A stretch of DNA of 64,000 nt from Artemisia argyi (GCA_030686995.1 JARVZY010002413.1:1-64000); one strand, 5' to 3'. Shown: positions 31,815-43,676, counted from the stretch's first letter. Notes: a model not told the origin generated them from the sequence alone. Numbers and translations: made by a program.

Positions 31815-32503
31815 CTAATAAAAAATACAAACAGAAAGTGGGATAAGCGTTAACCATAATCACACTCAACTAGTACATCTAATAAAAGGATCTATAATGA
31901 TTCGCCATTACATGCAACATGAGTATCAGTTACTGACTATGATTTATGTGACAAAAAATTCATGTTGTCATTTTGTTTGGGACGTGCAGAGCAAGTTAAA
32001 GTAATATCAAAGACTGAAACACTACTCTGCTATAATTCTGTTTGTGAGCTGAAAATCGATGTCCGGTTTAACTGAGGTGCGGTTCGTGGGCTTGATCTCA
32101 ATTACTTGTTTTCAGTGACCCTTGGGCCTTATTTAGACAAACCTTTGAGTTTTGTGCTGAGCTACAATTATTAGTATCATACTGTGATAATGACAAGTGG
32201 CTTAATTGAACTTCCAATCATAGATAACAAGGTTTTTCTTGGAACAAAATGCAATTATAGGTGACCTTATGAGATAATGACATCATGGGAGTATGAATAT
32301 CTAGACTACATGACTATAAGATTAAAAACATGTAAGAACATATATATGTATCTCAACATCTAAAACCCAATAAAAACATCTACAAATCACTTAGAAAGTC
32401 TAAAGGAAACGACCCCGCAAATGATAAAATACTTAAACCACAAGAGCCACCAGCGTGTTCTTTAACCGGTTTTACTGGTTTCACCTGGATTGCAAAAAAT
32501 ATA
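31815..32503. other. intron of the DUF1985 gene, no feature resolved
   Basis: AT-rich sequence between the exon at 31814 and the Copia target duplication. No recognisable domain on either strand. Confidence 0.45.
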
Positions 32504-32508
32504 TATAT

Positions 32509-32880
32509 TGTAGGGCCTTAGATATCACAACTTTATCACAAATATAGAAGCAAAGATGAAGAAGAGATGGTGACTTGATGTATATGTATGGTGTTAGGTT
32601 GTAGAGAGAAAGAGATGAAATATGAGAACTTTTATTAAGAGAGAAATACACACACTTATACACACAAGCACACACCTCAAATGAGCCTTTGAGGTGTTTA
32701 TATAGTAAGTTACATCATGCCCTAAAAGGCTTTCCATGGGCTTTGTCTAATGGGCTTGGTTTAGATATTCTAATAAAGGCTTACATGATATACTTAATAA
32801 GTACCAAGTCCATAGCCCAATATTCTTAACTATTACAATACTTGTCGACTAAATAATGATCGTCACTTTTAATGCTAACA
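32509..32880 (-). repeat. 3' LTR of the minus-strand Copia-like element
   Basis: This 372-bp direct repeat matches 39884-40256. In element orientation it starts TGTTAGCATTAAAAGTGACG and ends GGCCCTACA. It contains TATATAAA directly followed by a 10-bp-arm inverted repeat: ACACCTCAAA at 32672-32681 and TTTGAGGTGT at 32688-32697 on the plus strand. Confidence 0.93.
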
Positions 32881-32975
32881 ATCTCCCCCTAAGGGACGAT
32901 CATTGAGATCTCCATTTGATTAAATAAATGATCAACTCTTCTAATGCTAACAATCTCCCCCTAAGGGTGATCATT
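32881..32975 (-). repeat. polypurine tract and duplicated tract-plus-LTR tip
   Basis: The junction LTR tip / CTTAGGGGGAGAT is present at 32870-32896 and again 72 bp further inside (32942-32968). The second copy includes TGTTAGCATTA, the first 11 bases of the LTR, and about 15 bp of inner flank. The element thus has an internal copy of its own plus-strand priming site. Confidence 0.85.
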
Positions 32976-35283
32976 GAGATCTCTCTTTTGTGACCTTGAT
33001 CTTTGATCTTTGAAGCTTGTTCTTTTTGAACTTTGAGTCTTTGTGTAATAGCTTTGATAGTTCCTATGTTCCAATCATGCTTTGTGATCTCTGAATAATG
33101 TCGATTGGTCATTCTTGCCTTTGATCAACATCTTTACACTGTTGTCTTTACGTCTTTTCCAACATGCTCATACTTTGTTTGACATTGAATCTTTGTGAAG
33201 TTCTCTTTTCTTTGACTTTAATCTTTGTTTCGTTCTGAACTTTGCTTTGCTTTGATCTTTGAAGAGAGCTTTGCAGGGTATGAGCATGTGGATCTTTGAG
33301 TGATGGTAACGGTCTTTCTCCCAGGAACATTCATCAGTACCTGCATAAAATAGTTAGCAATAAAGCATCCGGTACTTATAGGTTCGGAATTAGAGATCGT
33401 TAACAACATAGTGTGAAAACTCTCTCTAACCCTTGCCAAGGCCGTTCCTGAACCAAATACCCCTGAAAAGGGCTTACTAGATCAACCGAAGTACATCAAT
33501 GATTCAGGTGAGTTGCTGGAGATCACCTCACAACTGTAGACCGTTTGAGACATAGTTACCATCATGATAGATAAGGCAAGATCCGTAGATCTCATAAAGA
33601 CTCTTACAACTTGTGTCCTTTCTGGTGAACACAAGTGTATTCATAGGAAAGTGTATCCTAAGAGATCTTTTGATGAATCTCATGGCTCTAGACTCGATAA
33701 GTGCACATTTAGTTTTCCTATGCGGAGACTAGGGATGGGTCTCCTGCTTCAATATCAACCATCTCTAAGAGATACGTTGATAGTTTACACCGGTTCCCCG
33801 TGAGAATGAAACAAATATCTTTTAAGAGATACCTGAGTGGCTAGAAGGTTTAGTGCAATGCGTCACTGGGTCCATGACGTCTTGTCTTCAATACCGGTGT
33901 CACCTTAGTAACAACCAGTAGCATATGAGTTGAACCCGGTGTCTGCCCTAAGGTTGAACATTTGGAGGGCTATTTCTTTTCACCCTTTTCATTTGCTTTT
34001 CTTTTTAATTCTTCAACCCCTTCTTTCTCCTTTCTCCTTTCTCATTTTCTCCTTTTTTTTTCAATCATACCTAAGGACTTCTAATTCTAATCTATTGGAT
34101 TTGTCCTTGGGTAGATCCCTCCGGCTCTGGCGGATCATAGGACGGTTTTACCTAACCTTAGTCACCTTATATCTTCATGACTATCCTATTGTTGCCATAA
34201 AACCATTTTGTGAAAATTCTTCTCAAAGTGTTTATGATCCTGAAACACATACTTTGTTAGCACTTCGAGAGTTTTGCATTTCATTTGAAGGACTCCCCCT
34301 TCACATGTGCTCATGGATTTATTAAGAAATTGGCATATGCGTGAGGAGTTTGCACTTTTTGAATTGATCGACATTCAGTGAACATGACCGATTCGAGACA
34401 CGCTTACATCATTATTTAGACTAGCTTGAAGTTATTACCCGGCCTGGTCAAGTCCACAGAAAGTTTCTCGAAATGGTACATTTCTACTAAGACAAATCCT
34501 TTTCGAGACACGCTTACGTGGCTAGTTAAAGAGTTCCGTTGTCAGCTTTTAGGTGACAACTAGCCCTAGTAACTAACTTGATGTTATTACCCGTCGAGGA
34601 TAAGTCTTTTCGATTACTAACTTTTGTTGTTTCGTCAATTCTTGGGTCATTTCTAAGTCGAGCTCGCACGAGATTCAGCCACAATCTTAAACACATTGAT
34701 CACATTTTAATCACGTCTTCTCCCCCTCAAAAATAGCATATCCATGGTACTTTTTATACCAATTGATTAAAAACTTTTCTTTTTGGATAGCATATGGGAG
34801 AAACGGATGTTTGTAATTCCCGAATTAGTTTCTTTTAAGAATGATCATTTTGGAACATCATTTTATTACTCCCCCTCAAAAATAGAACATTTTGATTAAA
34901 TTTAAGCCTTTAAGGATTTGAGGGAGTAATATCTTGAGCTACATCATGAAAGGTTTTGAAAACCTTTTGAAACATTTTTCAAAATTTTGCTCAAAAAATT
35001 AAGAAGACTTTGATAAGCTTTTTGGTGAGAAGTCTTCTTATCTTTTAGGATTGTCGCACAGAAATGTACAACAGGGTCCTTTCTTTGAAAATCGCGGGTT
35101 AAACACTGTTATGTGTGCATAAGCCATCATGTTTTTAGGATAAGTGCACGGAAAATCTTTAAACCTTTGTAAGATTAAGCACTTTCCTTTCTTTAAAGAA
35201 CGAGTCCTTAGCTGAAATACTAGAAGTCATCATTGAAGCCCGGGTTTCGTACTGAAGTATACGAAAGCCATTATGTTTTTAGA
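32976..35283 (-). other. 3' non-coding region of the minus-strand Copia-like element
   Basis: No coding frame with a recognisable domain. Roughly 33560-34170 aligns, inverted, with about 57540-58130 of the other Copia-like element. Shared words include AAGGTTAGGTA, GATCCGCCAGAGCCGGAGGG versus GATCCACCAGAACCGGAAGG, and GACGTCATGGACCCAGTGAC. A T/C-rich tract lies at 33985-34060. The open frames at 33564-34325 are by-products. Confidence 0.65.
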
Positions 35284-37179
35284 TTAGACAACAACTTTTG
35301 GAACCCATTTAAGCATGGCGCCAACTAGGTTACCATATTTTGAAATCCATTTGTAAGTTGTGTCAATCCGAGACAAAGAAGTTGAATTCCAACGAGGACT
35401 GAAAACCTGTGTTTCATTTTGAAATAAAGCTCGTGGAATCAACGGTGATTTAAAACTCTTTTGCTTGTGAAACTTGTTTGAGAAACTCGGTGTTTCTCTT
35501 GGAGTTTTAAAACTTGAAGAAGAAGTTTTCCATCCATTGTTGAAACTCGGTGTTTCATTCCGAAAATTCATTTTTGAGATGAATGGAAACCTTCCAGAAT
35601 TAGGATTTTTCCAAGCATAGCCATTCCTTCGTTGTAGCGGAAGCATTTTAGAGTATGAATATTTCAAATGTTTTGAATGGCATTGCTTTGGTTTCCATAC
35701 TGGCTTTACCGTAGTAAAACGAGAGTATGGAGTTTGAAAACCTTGATTCTTTTCTTTATAAGCACTTGCATTTGAAACTTTTTGGGGAGTAAATGTTTCA
35801 GAAAAATTAGGTCTCTTTGAAAATTTCCTTCCTTTTTGCAAAGAATAGGTTGTAAACTGGGAAACCTTTTTCAAAAATGGTTTGGAAGATTCACCCGTGT
35901 AAACCTTCTCCGAAACACTTACTTGTGGTTTAGACTCGTTTGAAACTTGAGATTTTCCTTTTGACCGGTTAAGAACATCAAACTTTGCTTTTAAAGCATT
36001 GTATGACGTTCTCAAATCATTGTATTCTTTTTGAAGAGAAAGATGGTCTGATGATGCCAGTTGTTCTTGCAAAGAAGCATTTTATTTTTCAAGATGTGCA
36101 AAATATTTTTCATATTTGTCTGTTTCGATTGAAAAATTATTTTTGGCATCACCAAAATCCTTGGTTTGTTGTGCAATTGTTTTTTCCAATTCAACAATTT
36201 TCTTTTGAAGCACAGATTTTTCTTTTTCAAAAAGATGATTTTGTGTGATCTGAGAGTCAGATTTGTTTGAAGTTTGATTATGAACTCTGGACCGCTTGAT
36301 TGAATCAAACAAGTTTTTGTAAGTCAGTTTCAAATGCTCATTTTCTTTTTGTAATGATGCCACAGCATGTTCCAATTCAAGATTTTTTGTATCAAGTTCG
36401 TCGAAATCAAACTTGATATTGGTATCATCACAATTTTCTTCAAAAATCTTTTCTTTTTCTTTAAGCACTGATGTCAAAGAGTTTTTAGAAGACATTTTCT
36501 CATTCTGCTCTTGCAGTTTTAGTTGGAAAGAGATACTTTGTGCTTCGAGTTTTGCAAGATGTTTCTCAAACTGAGCAGTTCTTTTTGACAGTTCTTCTTT
36601 GACATCAGCTGCTTCTTTTGAAAGCTTGGTGATATTATTTTTGAGACAAAGATTTTCAGATTTCAAGGAAGATGTTTGTTCAAAATGCACATTCTCATAC
36701 TCATGACTGACAGATGCTGACTTGAACGACTCTATTTGATTTGTGAAAAATTCTTTTTGAATGTCTAGAATTAAGCATTTTTCATCAAATTCGTCTTCAA
36801 GAGAGTGAACATACTTTAGATCTTCTCTCATTTCAGTTACAAGATGTTTTTCAAAGTACTCAAAACATAAGTTGATATCTTTCACACGAGGTTCAATTTC
36901 CTCTTTCAAAATCTTTTTGACTTCTAACTTAAGACGTACATCTGATGAAAGAGGATTAGAGAAAACGTTGTTTGTGATGTTTTCTTGCTTAAACCAAATG
37001 ACCTTTAACGTTTGCTCAATGTGATGTTTAAGATTACAAAATTGTTTCCTTGCTCTATTTTGCCATAACTTAGCATCATAGGTAGCAAGTTGAGCTTCTT
37101 TGAAAAATCTTTTCACATTTGTGTCTTTTCTTTTGAAAGGTTCTTTTGGTATATCTGTCAATTGTGTACAACCATACAC
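35284..37179 (-). pseudogene. second half of the gag-like coiled-coil polyprotein, one stop
   Basis: Frame two of the polyprotein starts YGCTQLTDIPKEPF. It runs through long heptad-rich helices (for example KNLELEHAVASLQKENEHLK, then an FDSIKRSRVHNQ stretch), meets TAA at 36079-36081, and continues in the same frame to 35284. The final part is basic and aromatic with repeated K-P-x-F/W words (ETPSFNNGWKTSSSSFKTP, RALFQNETQVFSPRWNS) and ends MLKWVPKVVV. The KW-x-P end matches the 'WVPTG' region of the related frame at 48.3-50.2 kb. It probably serves the element's particle or RNA, but the role is unknown. There is no zinc knuckle or enzyme motif. Confidence 0.65.
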
Positions 37180-38864
37180 AAAGCCATTGTACGAAAGTGG
37201 GTTTCCTTTTCAGATTTTAAAATATCTTGAGACTCAAACAAAAGATCATCTGATAATTCTTTTCCCATATCTTCAGCATTGTACAAAATAGGTGTCAGCT
37301 TTTTCACTTTGTTTAAAAAACACGGTTTTCCTTTTTCCAACGGAGAACTATTTTCAAAACCAATTCCAGATGTTTGTTTATAAACTTCCTCATCTTTAGT
37401 AGGCAGCATGTTAATAGTCTGAGAAGTCTGTCCTAATTTTTGAAGTTTGTTTTCAAGATCGTTTGCTCGTTTCAAAAACTCTTGTTTTTCATTCTCAAGT
37501 TTTGTGTTAACAATCTCAAAATTTGAAGTGGTTTTTTGAAGCCTTGAATTTTCACTTTTTAAATCACTATTCTCTTTTAAAAGTGCTTCAACCTTTCTGC
37601 TGTTAAGGACCATTTGTTCACCCAATTTTTGAATGGAACATTTTTCACGAAGAACAGCTTCTCTATAACCAACTTCAAGTGCTTCTTTTTGTTTTAAAAG
37701 TGGTTTGACAGACTCTCCATACATTTCAAACTTTTGAGCGTGAGATTTAAGGTTTGAGATTTCAATTTCAAGTTTAGCATTTCTTGTTGTTGCATTTTCA
37801 AAAAGTTTTTCCATTTCCTTAAATCTCTCAATCTCTTTGTTCAAAAAAAAAACATTCGTTTGCTTAGCTTCGCGATTGTTGTTTTTGCACTTTTCAAGTT
37901 CATGTTTGAAATTATTGATTAATGAAGCAAATAAGGCACGATCTTGTTCATAAGTAGATCCATCCTGGGCAAGCTCACCTTTATTAGGATCCATATCTGG
38001 AGTAGCAAAAGTGATATTACTATCATTTTGTTCCACCACATAAGTGTCACTAATAGACTCAAGATGCGCAGGATGTGTCTGATCATGAGCAAACACATTA
38101 TCAAAGATATTACCATTATCATGAGCATGTGAATTTTGTACCGTAGCCAATATCTCTGTGTCTGATGAATGTCTGATATGATCATCTTCGGTGTCCCAAA
38201 CAGCTTCATTCCTTTGTGTACCATCAGTATCTGAATCATAGCTAGGACTGCTGCTTTCAACCTGCTGTTCTGAAGATGAATCACTTCCCGTGAAAACCAA
38301 ACTATCATCTGATGCATCACCCACGTTGACAGTTTCCACTTCTATTTGAAAATCTTTCTCTGTCTCTTCTCTTGCAATCACCTCAGTTTCCATTAACTGC
38401 ATCTCACTTTCATTCTGCTCTTTTTCCCGTTTTAGCTTCTCAATCTCATTTAACTTAGCTTCCTCAGTTTCAAGTATCTTTTTGAGTTCATGCATTTGAT
38501 TTATGCATTGAGTTCTGAAGGTAGAATAGCTTACCCAAAATCTTTTATAAAACGCATCGATAAACTCTGTCTGGTTCATTATCCAAGGGTTAAATATTCT
38601 CTGAAACTGAGTTTGGATGACTTTAAGAGATTCTTTGTAGTTATGCGTATGAAGTTCTTCTTCATTAAGTAGCTTTTCAAGTTGATTCAGGTTTTGGATG
38701 AGTTCTTCTTGGAAATGATGAAATTGGACTCTAACGTAGTATTCAAATGCCTCATCGAACCTTATTTCTAAACCATAAATATTGATGACCTTCTCTACAT
38801 ATGTCTTGAACACTGTAAACACTTTCTTTGAATCTCTTTCTTGGATTTGCATTTTCATTTCCAT
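37158..38864 (-). pseudogene. first half of the gag-like coiled-coil polyprotein (568 codons)
   Basis: The frame begins MEMKMQIQERDSKKVFTVFK at 38864, preceded by about 1 kb of leader. It is helical at the start (FHHFQEELIQNLNQLEKLLN), acidic and serine-rich in the middle (residues about 165-310), then a long coiled coil to the end. At about 37180 it runs out of frame. The expected continuation (MA-F-VYGCTQ) is found by allowing one T lost from a T run, so a 1-bp deletion joins it to the next frame. I know similar proteins from composite Copia elements, where they lie between gag and pol. The usual capsid and zinc-knuckle domains are absent. Confidence 0.68.
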
Positions 38865-39867
38865 TGTATAAACAATGTGTGATAAAGGTGATCTTGGATC
38901 GGCTCAACGAAATAGGATTTGGGTTTGGTGAAGGTTACTTTCCTTGGGCAACGAACTTTTAATACACCAATAATTTTCGAAACATTGACCACCAAAAGAT
39001 TTTCTAAAAGAGTTCTAGAAAAAATTTCTAAAAGTGTTCTAAAAAAAAAATTCTAAAAGGTGTTCTAAAAAAAATTTCAGTGATTTAGAAACTTTTCAGT
39101 GTTCTAGAAACTTTTCAGTGTTTTAGAAACTTTTCAGTGTTCTAGAAACTTTTCAGTGTTTTAAAAACTTTTCAGTGTTCTAGAAACTTTTCAGTGTTTT
39201 AGAAACTTTGCACCAAAACTTTCTAAATTATACAATTTAGAGAGTATACCACGAGTCGAAGTGTTTTCTCACTTATACAAGTAAGGGAAACACCGAGTAA
39301 GCAACGGGACCAAGTGTGTTCTCGAAACTTTTGTGATTTAGAAAATTTGTGATTTAGAAAAATTGCTAGAATTTTGATTTTGCAAAAAGCTCATCCAAAT
39401 GAAGTTTGTATTTCAAGATTCTTGTACTTCTAGTTATAAAAACACCAAAACTTGAAGAAAGTTGCAAACTTGATGATTTTTATGAAAATTTTTTGTGTTC
39501 TAGAAAGTTTGCCAAAATTTTGAATTTGCTAAAAGCTCACCCAAATGAAGTTTGTATTCCAAGATTCTTGTACTACTAGTTATAAAAACACCAAAACTTG
39601 AAGAAAGTTGCAAACTTGATGATTTTTATGAAAATTTTTTGTGTTCTAGAAAAGAAGTACAATAACCAAAATTGAATTTTTAAGCTTTGAAACTTCAAAA
39701 AGATTGAAACTTTCTTGTTGGAAAAGGTTTATAACACTAGTTTGTAATCAAAAAAGTGTTAAAAGCCAAGAAAAACAAGAAAAGTGATGAACTTTTTCAA
39801 ACCAAAAACGTGTAGAAGCTTAATACAACGAAACACACAAACTCAAATCACTCCTAAATCATTGTTA
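38865..39867 (-). repeat. 5' leader with two tandem-repeat blocks
   Basis: Seven 19-bp units TTTCAGTGTTCTAGAAACT lie at about 39076-39209. Units with TTCTAG and TTTTAG alternate, so the true period is 38 bp. Less regular TTCTAAAA units precede them (39000-39075). A second block at about 39364-39655 is a 146-bp segment present twice; AAATGAAGTTTGTATT is at about 39398 and again at about 39544. The leader is otherwise AT-rich and non-coding. Confidence 0.85.
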
Positions 39868-39881
39868 GGCTCTTGATACCA
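39868..39881 (-). other. primer-binding site (initiator-Met tRNA type)
   Basis: TGGTATCAAGAGCC in element orientation lies 2 bp inside the 5' LTR, the classic Copia primer site. The same sequence occurs at 47602-47615. Confidence 0.9.
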
Positions 39882-39883
39882 CT

Positions 39884-40256
39884 TGTAGGACCTTAGATAT
39901 CACAACTTTATCACAAATATAGAAGCAAAGATGAAGAAGAGATGGTGACTTGATGTATATGTATGACGTTAGGTTGTAGAGAGAGAGAGAGATGAAATAT
40001 GAGAACTTTTATTAAGAGAGACACACACACACTTACACACTCAAGCACACCTTACAAATGAGCCTTTAAGGTGTTTATATAGTAACTTACATATTGCCCT
40101 AAAAGGCTTTCCATGGGCTTTATCTAATGGGCTTGGTTTGATATTCTAATAAAGGCTTACATGATATACTTAATAAGTACCAAGTCCATAGCCCAATATT
40201 CTTAACTATTACAATACTTGTCGACTCAATAATGATCGTCACTTTTAATGCTAACA
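39884..40256 (-). repeat. 5' LTR of the minus-strand Copia-like element
   Basis: This 373-bp LTR pairs with 32509-32880. The inverted repeat beside TATATAAA is changed on both arms (CACCTTA and TAAGGTG instead of CACCTC and GAGGTG), so pairing is kept. Confidence 0.93.
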
Positions 40257-40261
40257 TATAT

Positions 40262-40629
40262 AAAAGGAAAGAAAGCCAATCTCCAGCCAAATAAAAACAA
40301 AATTGACAGTTTGTTATGCTAGTATAAAATCTTACTTTTTTTAACTTACTTAAAAGAATGCCACTGAAAATGCTCCCAATTCCATTTAATATTTGCCAAC
40401 AGAAAGAGACTTTTATCTCCCTCACAAGGGTTATTGAGGTTGCACAAAGACTCAGCTTTATAATAATTGTTTAAACATATTCACTCTACTCCTTGACAAG
40501 CCAACCGTAAAACTATAGACGAGTAATGTGTAGTTTCAAACCACACAAACTAACACACAACTATGTGACACCAATACGGATGATAAATTTTGGTAATGTG
40601 ACATTAGATAAATTATTGACATAAGATAT
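40262..40629. other. intron of the DUF1985 gene, right side of the insertion
   Basis: AT-rich, no recognisable domain; the minus-strand frame at 40120-40425 spans the LTR edge and is accidental. Confidence 0.45.
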
Positions 40630-41560
40630 AAAACAATATCACAATATGAACACTTGCCTCAGGAAAAAGCTGCCCGAAAGACTCCCATTATTGAAAAGGC
40701 ACCTTTTTAGACCATGAAAGTGCTCTTGGGATTAGATCGAGGTCCTTACTCCACCAACGCAAGCTCTGGTTAGAAACCTCTAAAATCCATATCTAAAAAA
40801 ACAAAAATTATTAAAAGAATTACAAGTAACAAAATAATTTATTAAAATAATTTGTTGTAATAATTCTGACCTTGAAACATAAAATAAACCCAGCGAAAGA
40901 ATATTCCAACTTCCGTTCTGAGTTGATATTTCGAATGGCATCGTACAACTGTCCCCAAATGTGTTCTCCCCAAGGAAAGTCACTCCAGTTTTCAAAGTTC
41001 TCAACCATCCTAAGATATACATCATCCACCAAAGATAACAGGTCACGCCCCATAAATATGGCCTGAAGTGATAACAAAAGACAAACTCAGACTGCGTCTT
41101 CACCGGATAGTTTTGTAAAAACCTCTTCATCCTCAATCAAACATAGAAGATCTATGGTTTTTAAATTCTCCCCTACCTTCTGAGGAAATACACGGTCATG
41201 AAATATGATATCACCGCTTCTAAACTTATGGAAACTAGGCAATCCAAATTTAAAACCAGTTATGAGGTGAAATGGACGGCGTCCAAAATGAAGCTGATGT
41301 CCATTAACAACATAAATCAGTGGCAAATCATAGTGGTCATCATCAGACTTAATTTTCTTTTGAAGCATGTAATGTATAAGACTCTCTTTGTTCTCAAAGT
41401 AATTTAAACCCAACCATGGACCAAAGCATGTAGACCGAAATAGTGTACGACAACCTTCAGATAATCTGTCTTTAATCAATTGAAAGTAATGCAAATTGCT
41501 TCGAATGTGTACCTTGGCAGCATATTCCTTTATTAATTAAGAAAAAGTGATTTATAACAA
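40630..41560 (-). pseudogene. DUF1985-domain gene (Ulp1-associated type), 5' exons with a nonsense codon
   Basis: Minus-strand exon one (about 41520 to 40820) reads AAKVHIRSNLHYFQLIKDRL, then LIYVVNGHQLHFGRRPFHLI followed by TGFKFG, then DRVFPQKVG and LIEDEEVFTKLSGEDAV. TGA at 41087-41089 follows, and the frame continues VCLLLSLQAIFMGRDLLSLV and FPWGEHIWGQLYDA. A second exon at about 40630-40800 reads WILEVSNQSLRWWSKDLDLI then PRALSWSK. H-F-G-x-x-x-F-x-L-I-T-G-x-K/R-F-G is the DUF1985 core, and D-x-x-F-P-W-G-E-x-x-W is a hallmark of the same proteins. The TGA replaces an Arg expected in EDAIRVCLLL (CGA to TGA). Plant genes of this type are often fused to Ulp1 proteases and carried by MULE or CACTA transposons. 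Confidence 0.75.
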
Positions 41561-43364
41561 GCAATACCACAAAGAGAAGCAATTCAGATACTTTAACAAA
41601 ACACACATAATAACACTAATATGGAGGAAATAGTAAACATGACCCACAAGTTATGGTAACTAGTATCCTACCAACTTATGGCGGATTCTAAATGCTATTT
41701 CCATTTATAACCATAACGCATTCAAGGGTCAAACCTTAGATAATGAGAAACTTACTCGGCCCGTGCCCATGGATTACCCCATGGGCCAAATGATCTAGCA
41801 TACTACTTTATTAACTATTAAGACATACAGATTACATTAAGTGGTTACATTGTTGCCATTATTGTTCAATACAAATAGCTAAAGCTAATAGCCTAAAACA
41901 CAAAAACAGAAGCCAGAAAATGAAGGCGTATAAAACTAAGAGTTCGTCCGGTAAACTAAATCAGTGGTGTTTGGATGTCCTTATTAGAAGCAAACAAATA
42001 ACAAGCAATAACCTTATTACCAAAAAATCAGGGGTGGTTTAACTTTGGGCTTATTTCAACGGCTAATGCATGGCTGTTTTAAGTTTGAGCTTATTTAAAC
42101 AACTAATGTGTTTGGATGTGCTTATTAGAAGCAAACAAATAACAAGCAATAACCTTAATTCAACTAAATCAGGGGTGTTTAGATCTCCCTATTAGAAAAA
42201 AACAAATAACAAACAATAACCTTATTACAACTAAATCAGGGGTGTTGGATGACCTTATTACAATAAAACACATAACAAAACAAAGACCTTATTTAAGGGG
42301 ATGTATGGATTAGCTTATTTATTGGATTTATGAGCTTATTTGAATACGAAAAACCTGATAAGCTCATTTTTTTTCAGATTGTCGGCTTATAACATTAACC
42401 TTATGGACTTATTTAAGCCCATAACCTTGAATTCAAAATCTCATAAGCTCGAAAAAAACAAACATTAAGAGCTTTTCTAAATTCAAATAAGCCCATAACC
42501 GAAAACCAATTAAAATTACACAAATAAGCCGCAAAAAATTAGCTAATCGCCAACAAATAAACCTTATTGTTGAAGAATATGGTGCGATGGTGGTGGTGGT
42601 GAAGATGTTGAAGAAGAGGATACTTTGATTTAAGATTGAAATGTGTTGTGTGGTTATTAAAGAGTCTTTGGAAGTATGAATGGTGAAAAGATCAAGTTCG
42701 TACCTACAAGCTAGATAACAACAGTTACATTTTTGGATCAACAACGAGCAAAAATCAAAACGTTGAGGCAGTCTGCAATTATTTTTTCATAGTAGGGGGG
42801 GACTAAGATGAACAAATGTTTTAATTTACTCACTATTTTAATTTGACATTTTCGTAGTAGGAGAAGTGACGAAGCAAGAGGAATGCCACAAAACAACAAA
42901 CAGTGAAAGAATTGACTTACCATTGACGATCAAACTCCACTTTATATAAACAGTCTAGTGAAGCAACAACCCCACTTATTTTTCGCCGATCATCACTCTT
43001 TGGTGAATATCTCGTTCATAAACATTTTCATTCCAATTATATTTATATGATTCCTTATTATTAATTTTGTAAGACATGCTATAACTGAAATTGGGGTAGC
43101 GAAATTAGCTACAATATATAATGTGCGTTATTTATTTATTTATTTATTTATTTAATCTAAACTTTACTTTTCCCAATTCTCAAGTTCTAATTCCATTTCC
43201 TTTTCTTTCCATTTCCTCCCAAAAATGGGAGGAAGATTTCACTACCAAAACTTTCTTCCATCTTCTTAACCACTTTACTTTCCTTTTTTAAAAACAATTC
43301 AAGAACACAAAAAACATTCTATTTCATTTCCTTTCTTCTCAAATTTTAACTTAGAACTGAGTGT
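41561..43364. repeat. non-coding stretch with ~65-bp tandem units and simple repeats
   Basis: Units built on GGTGTTTGGATGTCCTTATT, AGAAGCAAACAAATAACAAG and CAATAACCTTATTA recur four times between about 41960 and 42290, the last copies truncated. 42300-42480 has TAAGCTCAT/ATGAGCTTA words in both orientations, suggesting a decayed hAT-like MITE. (ATTT)n lies at about 43131-43155. The minus-strand frames here (42433-42744, 42738-42923) have no recognisable domain. Confidence 0.6.
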
Positions 43365-43506
43365 TAGGCACAAATTAAGAACATCAAAAGAACAATGGGA
43401 CCCATGAAAAAGGACGAGTGGCCCATGTTTTTTATTTTAAAAGTGTACTTTTGTGTAGGTCCCATCGTCCTTTTTCACACTTTTTGGTGTGCTTAACTTG
43501 TGCCTA
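43365..43506. mobile_element. MITE with TAGGCACAA(A/G)TTAAG terminal inverted repeats
   Basis: A 142-bp unit starts TAGGCACAAATTAAG and ends with its inverse, CTTAACTTGTGCCTA. Inner arms (CAATGGGACCCATGAAAAAG and GGTCCCATCGTCCTTTTTC) also pair. No coding capacity. The target duplication is unclear. Confidence 0.65.
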
Positions 43507-43676
43507 GGGGCACAAGTTAGAAAAACTCTTTTTAAAATGTGATTTTTATGTTTATTGGAGATCTATTTTGGCTTGTATTCTTCTCTCATGTAAGGTTTTT
43601 CTTAATAAATTTTTCGCTTGTAAAAAAATATGATTTCAGCAGCTTTTTTGTACTGTAGTATTCAACATGTGTTAAA

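Larger units (their letters stand above)
32504..40261 (-). mobile_element. Copia-like LTR element without polymerase (minus strand), TATAT target duplications
   Basis: LTRs at 32509-32880 (372 bp) and 39884-40256 (373 bp) are nearly identical and flanked by TATAT (32504-32508 and 40257-40261). The right LTR is followed inward by the initiator-Met-type primer site TGGTATCAAGAGCC (39868-39881, minus). The left LTR is preceded by the purine tract CTTAGGGGGAGAT. The internal 7 kb carries one long gag-like/coiled-coil frame, but no zinc knuckle, protease, integrase, reverse transcriptase or RNase H. It resembles the TR-GAG class of non-autonomous elements. Its 3' region is related to that of the element at 47247-59664. 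It sits in an intron of a DUF1985 pseudogene. Confidence 0.93.

Noticed and set aside
39076..39209. Regular short repeats that could be mistaken for a CRISPR array
   Set aside because: The units adjoin without spacers, the sequence is in a plant retroelement leader, and there are no associated genes.
42433..42923. Minus-strand frames of 103 and 61 codons as an upstream exon of the DUF1985 gene
   Set aside because: They are hydrophobic by base composition, have no recognisable domain, and overlap degenerate repeats.
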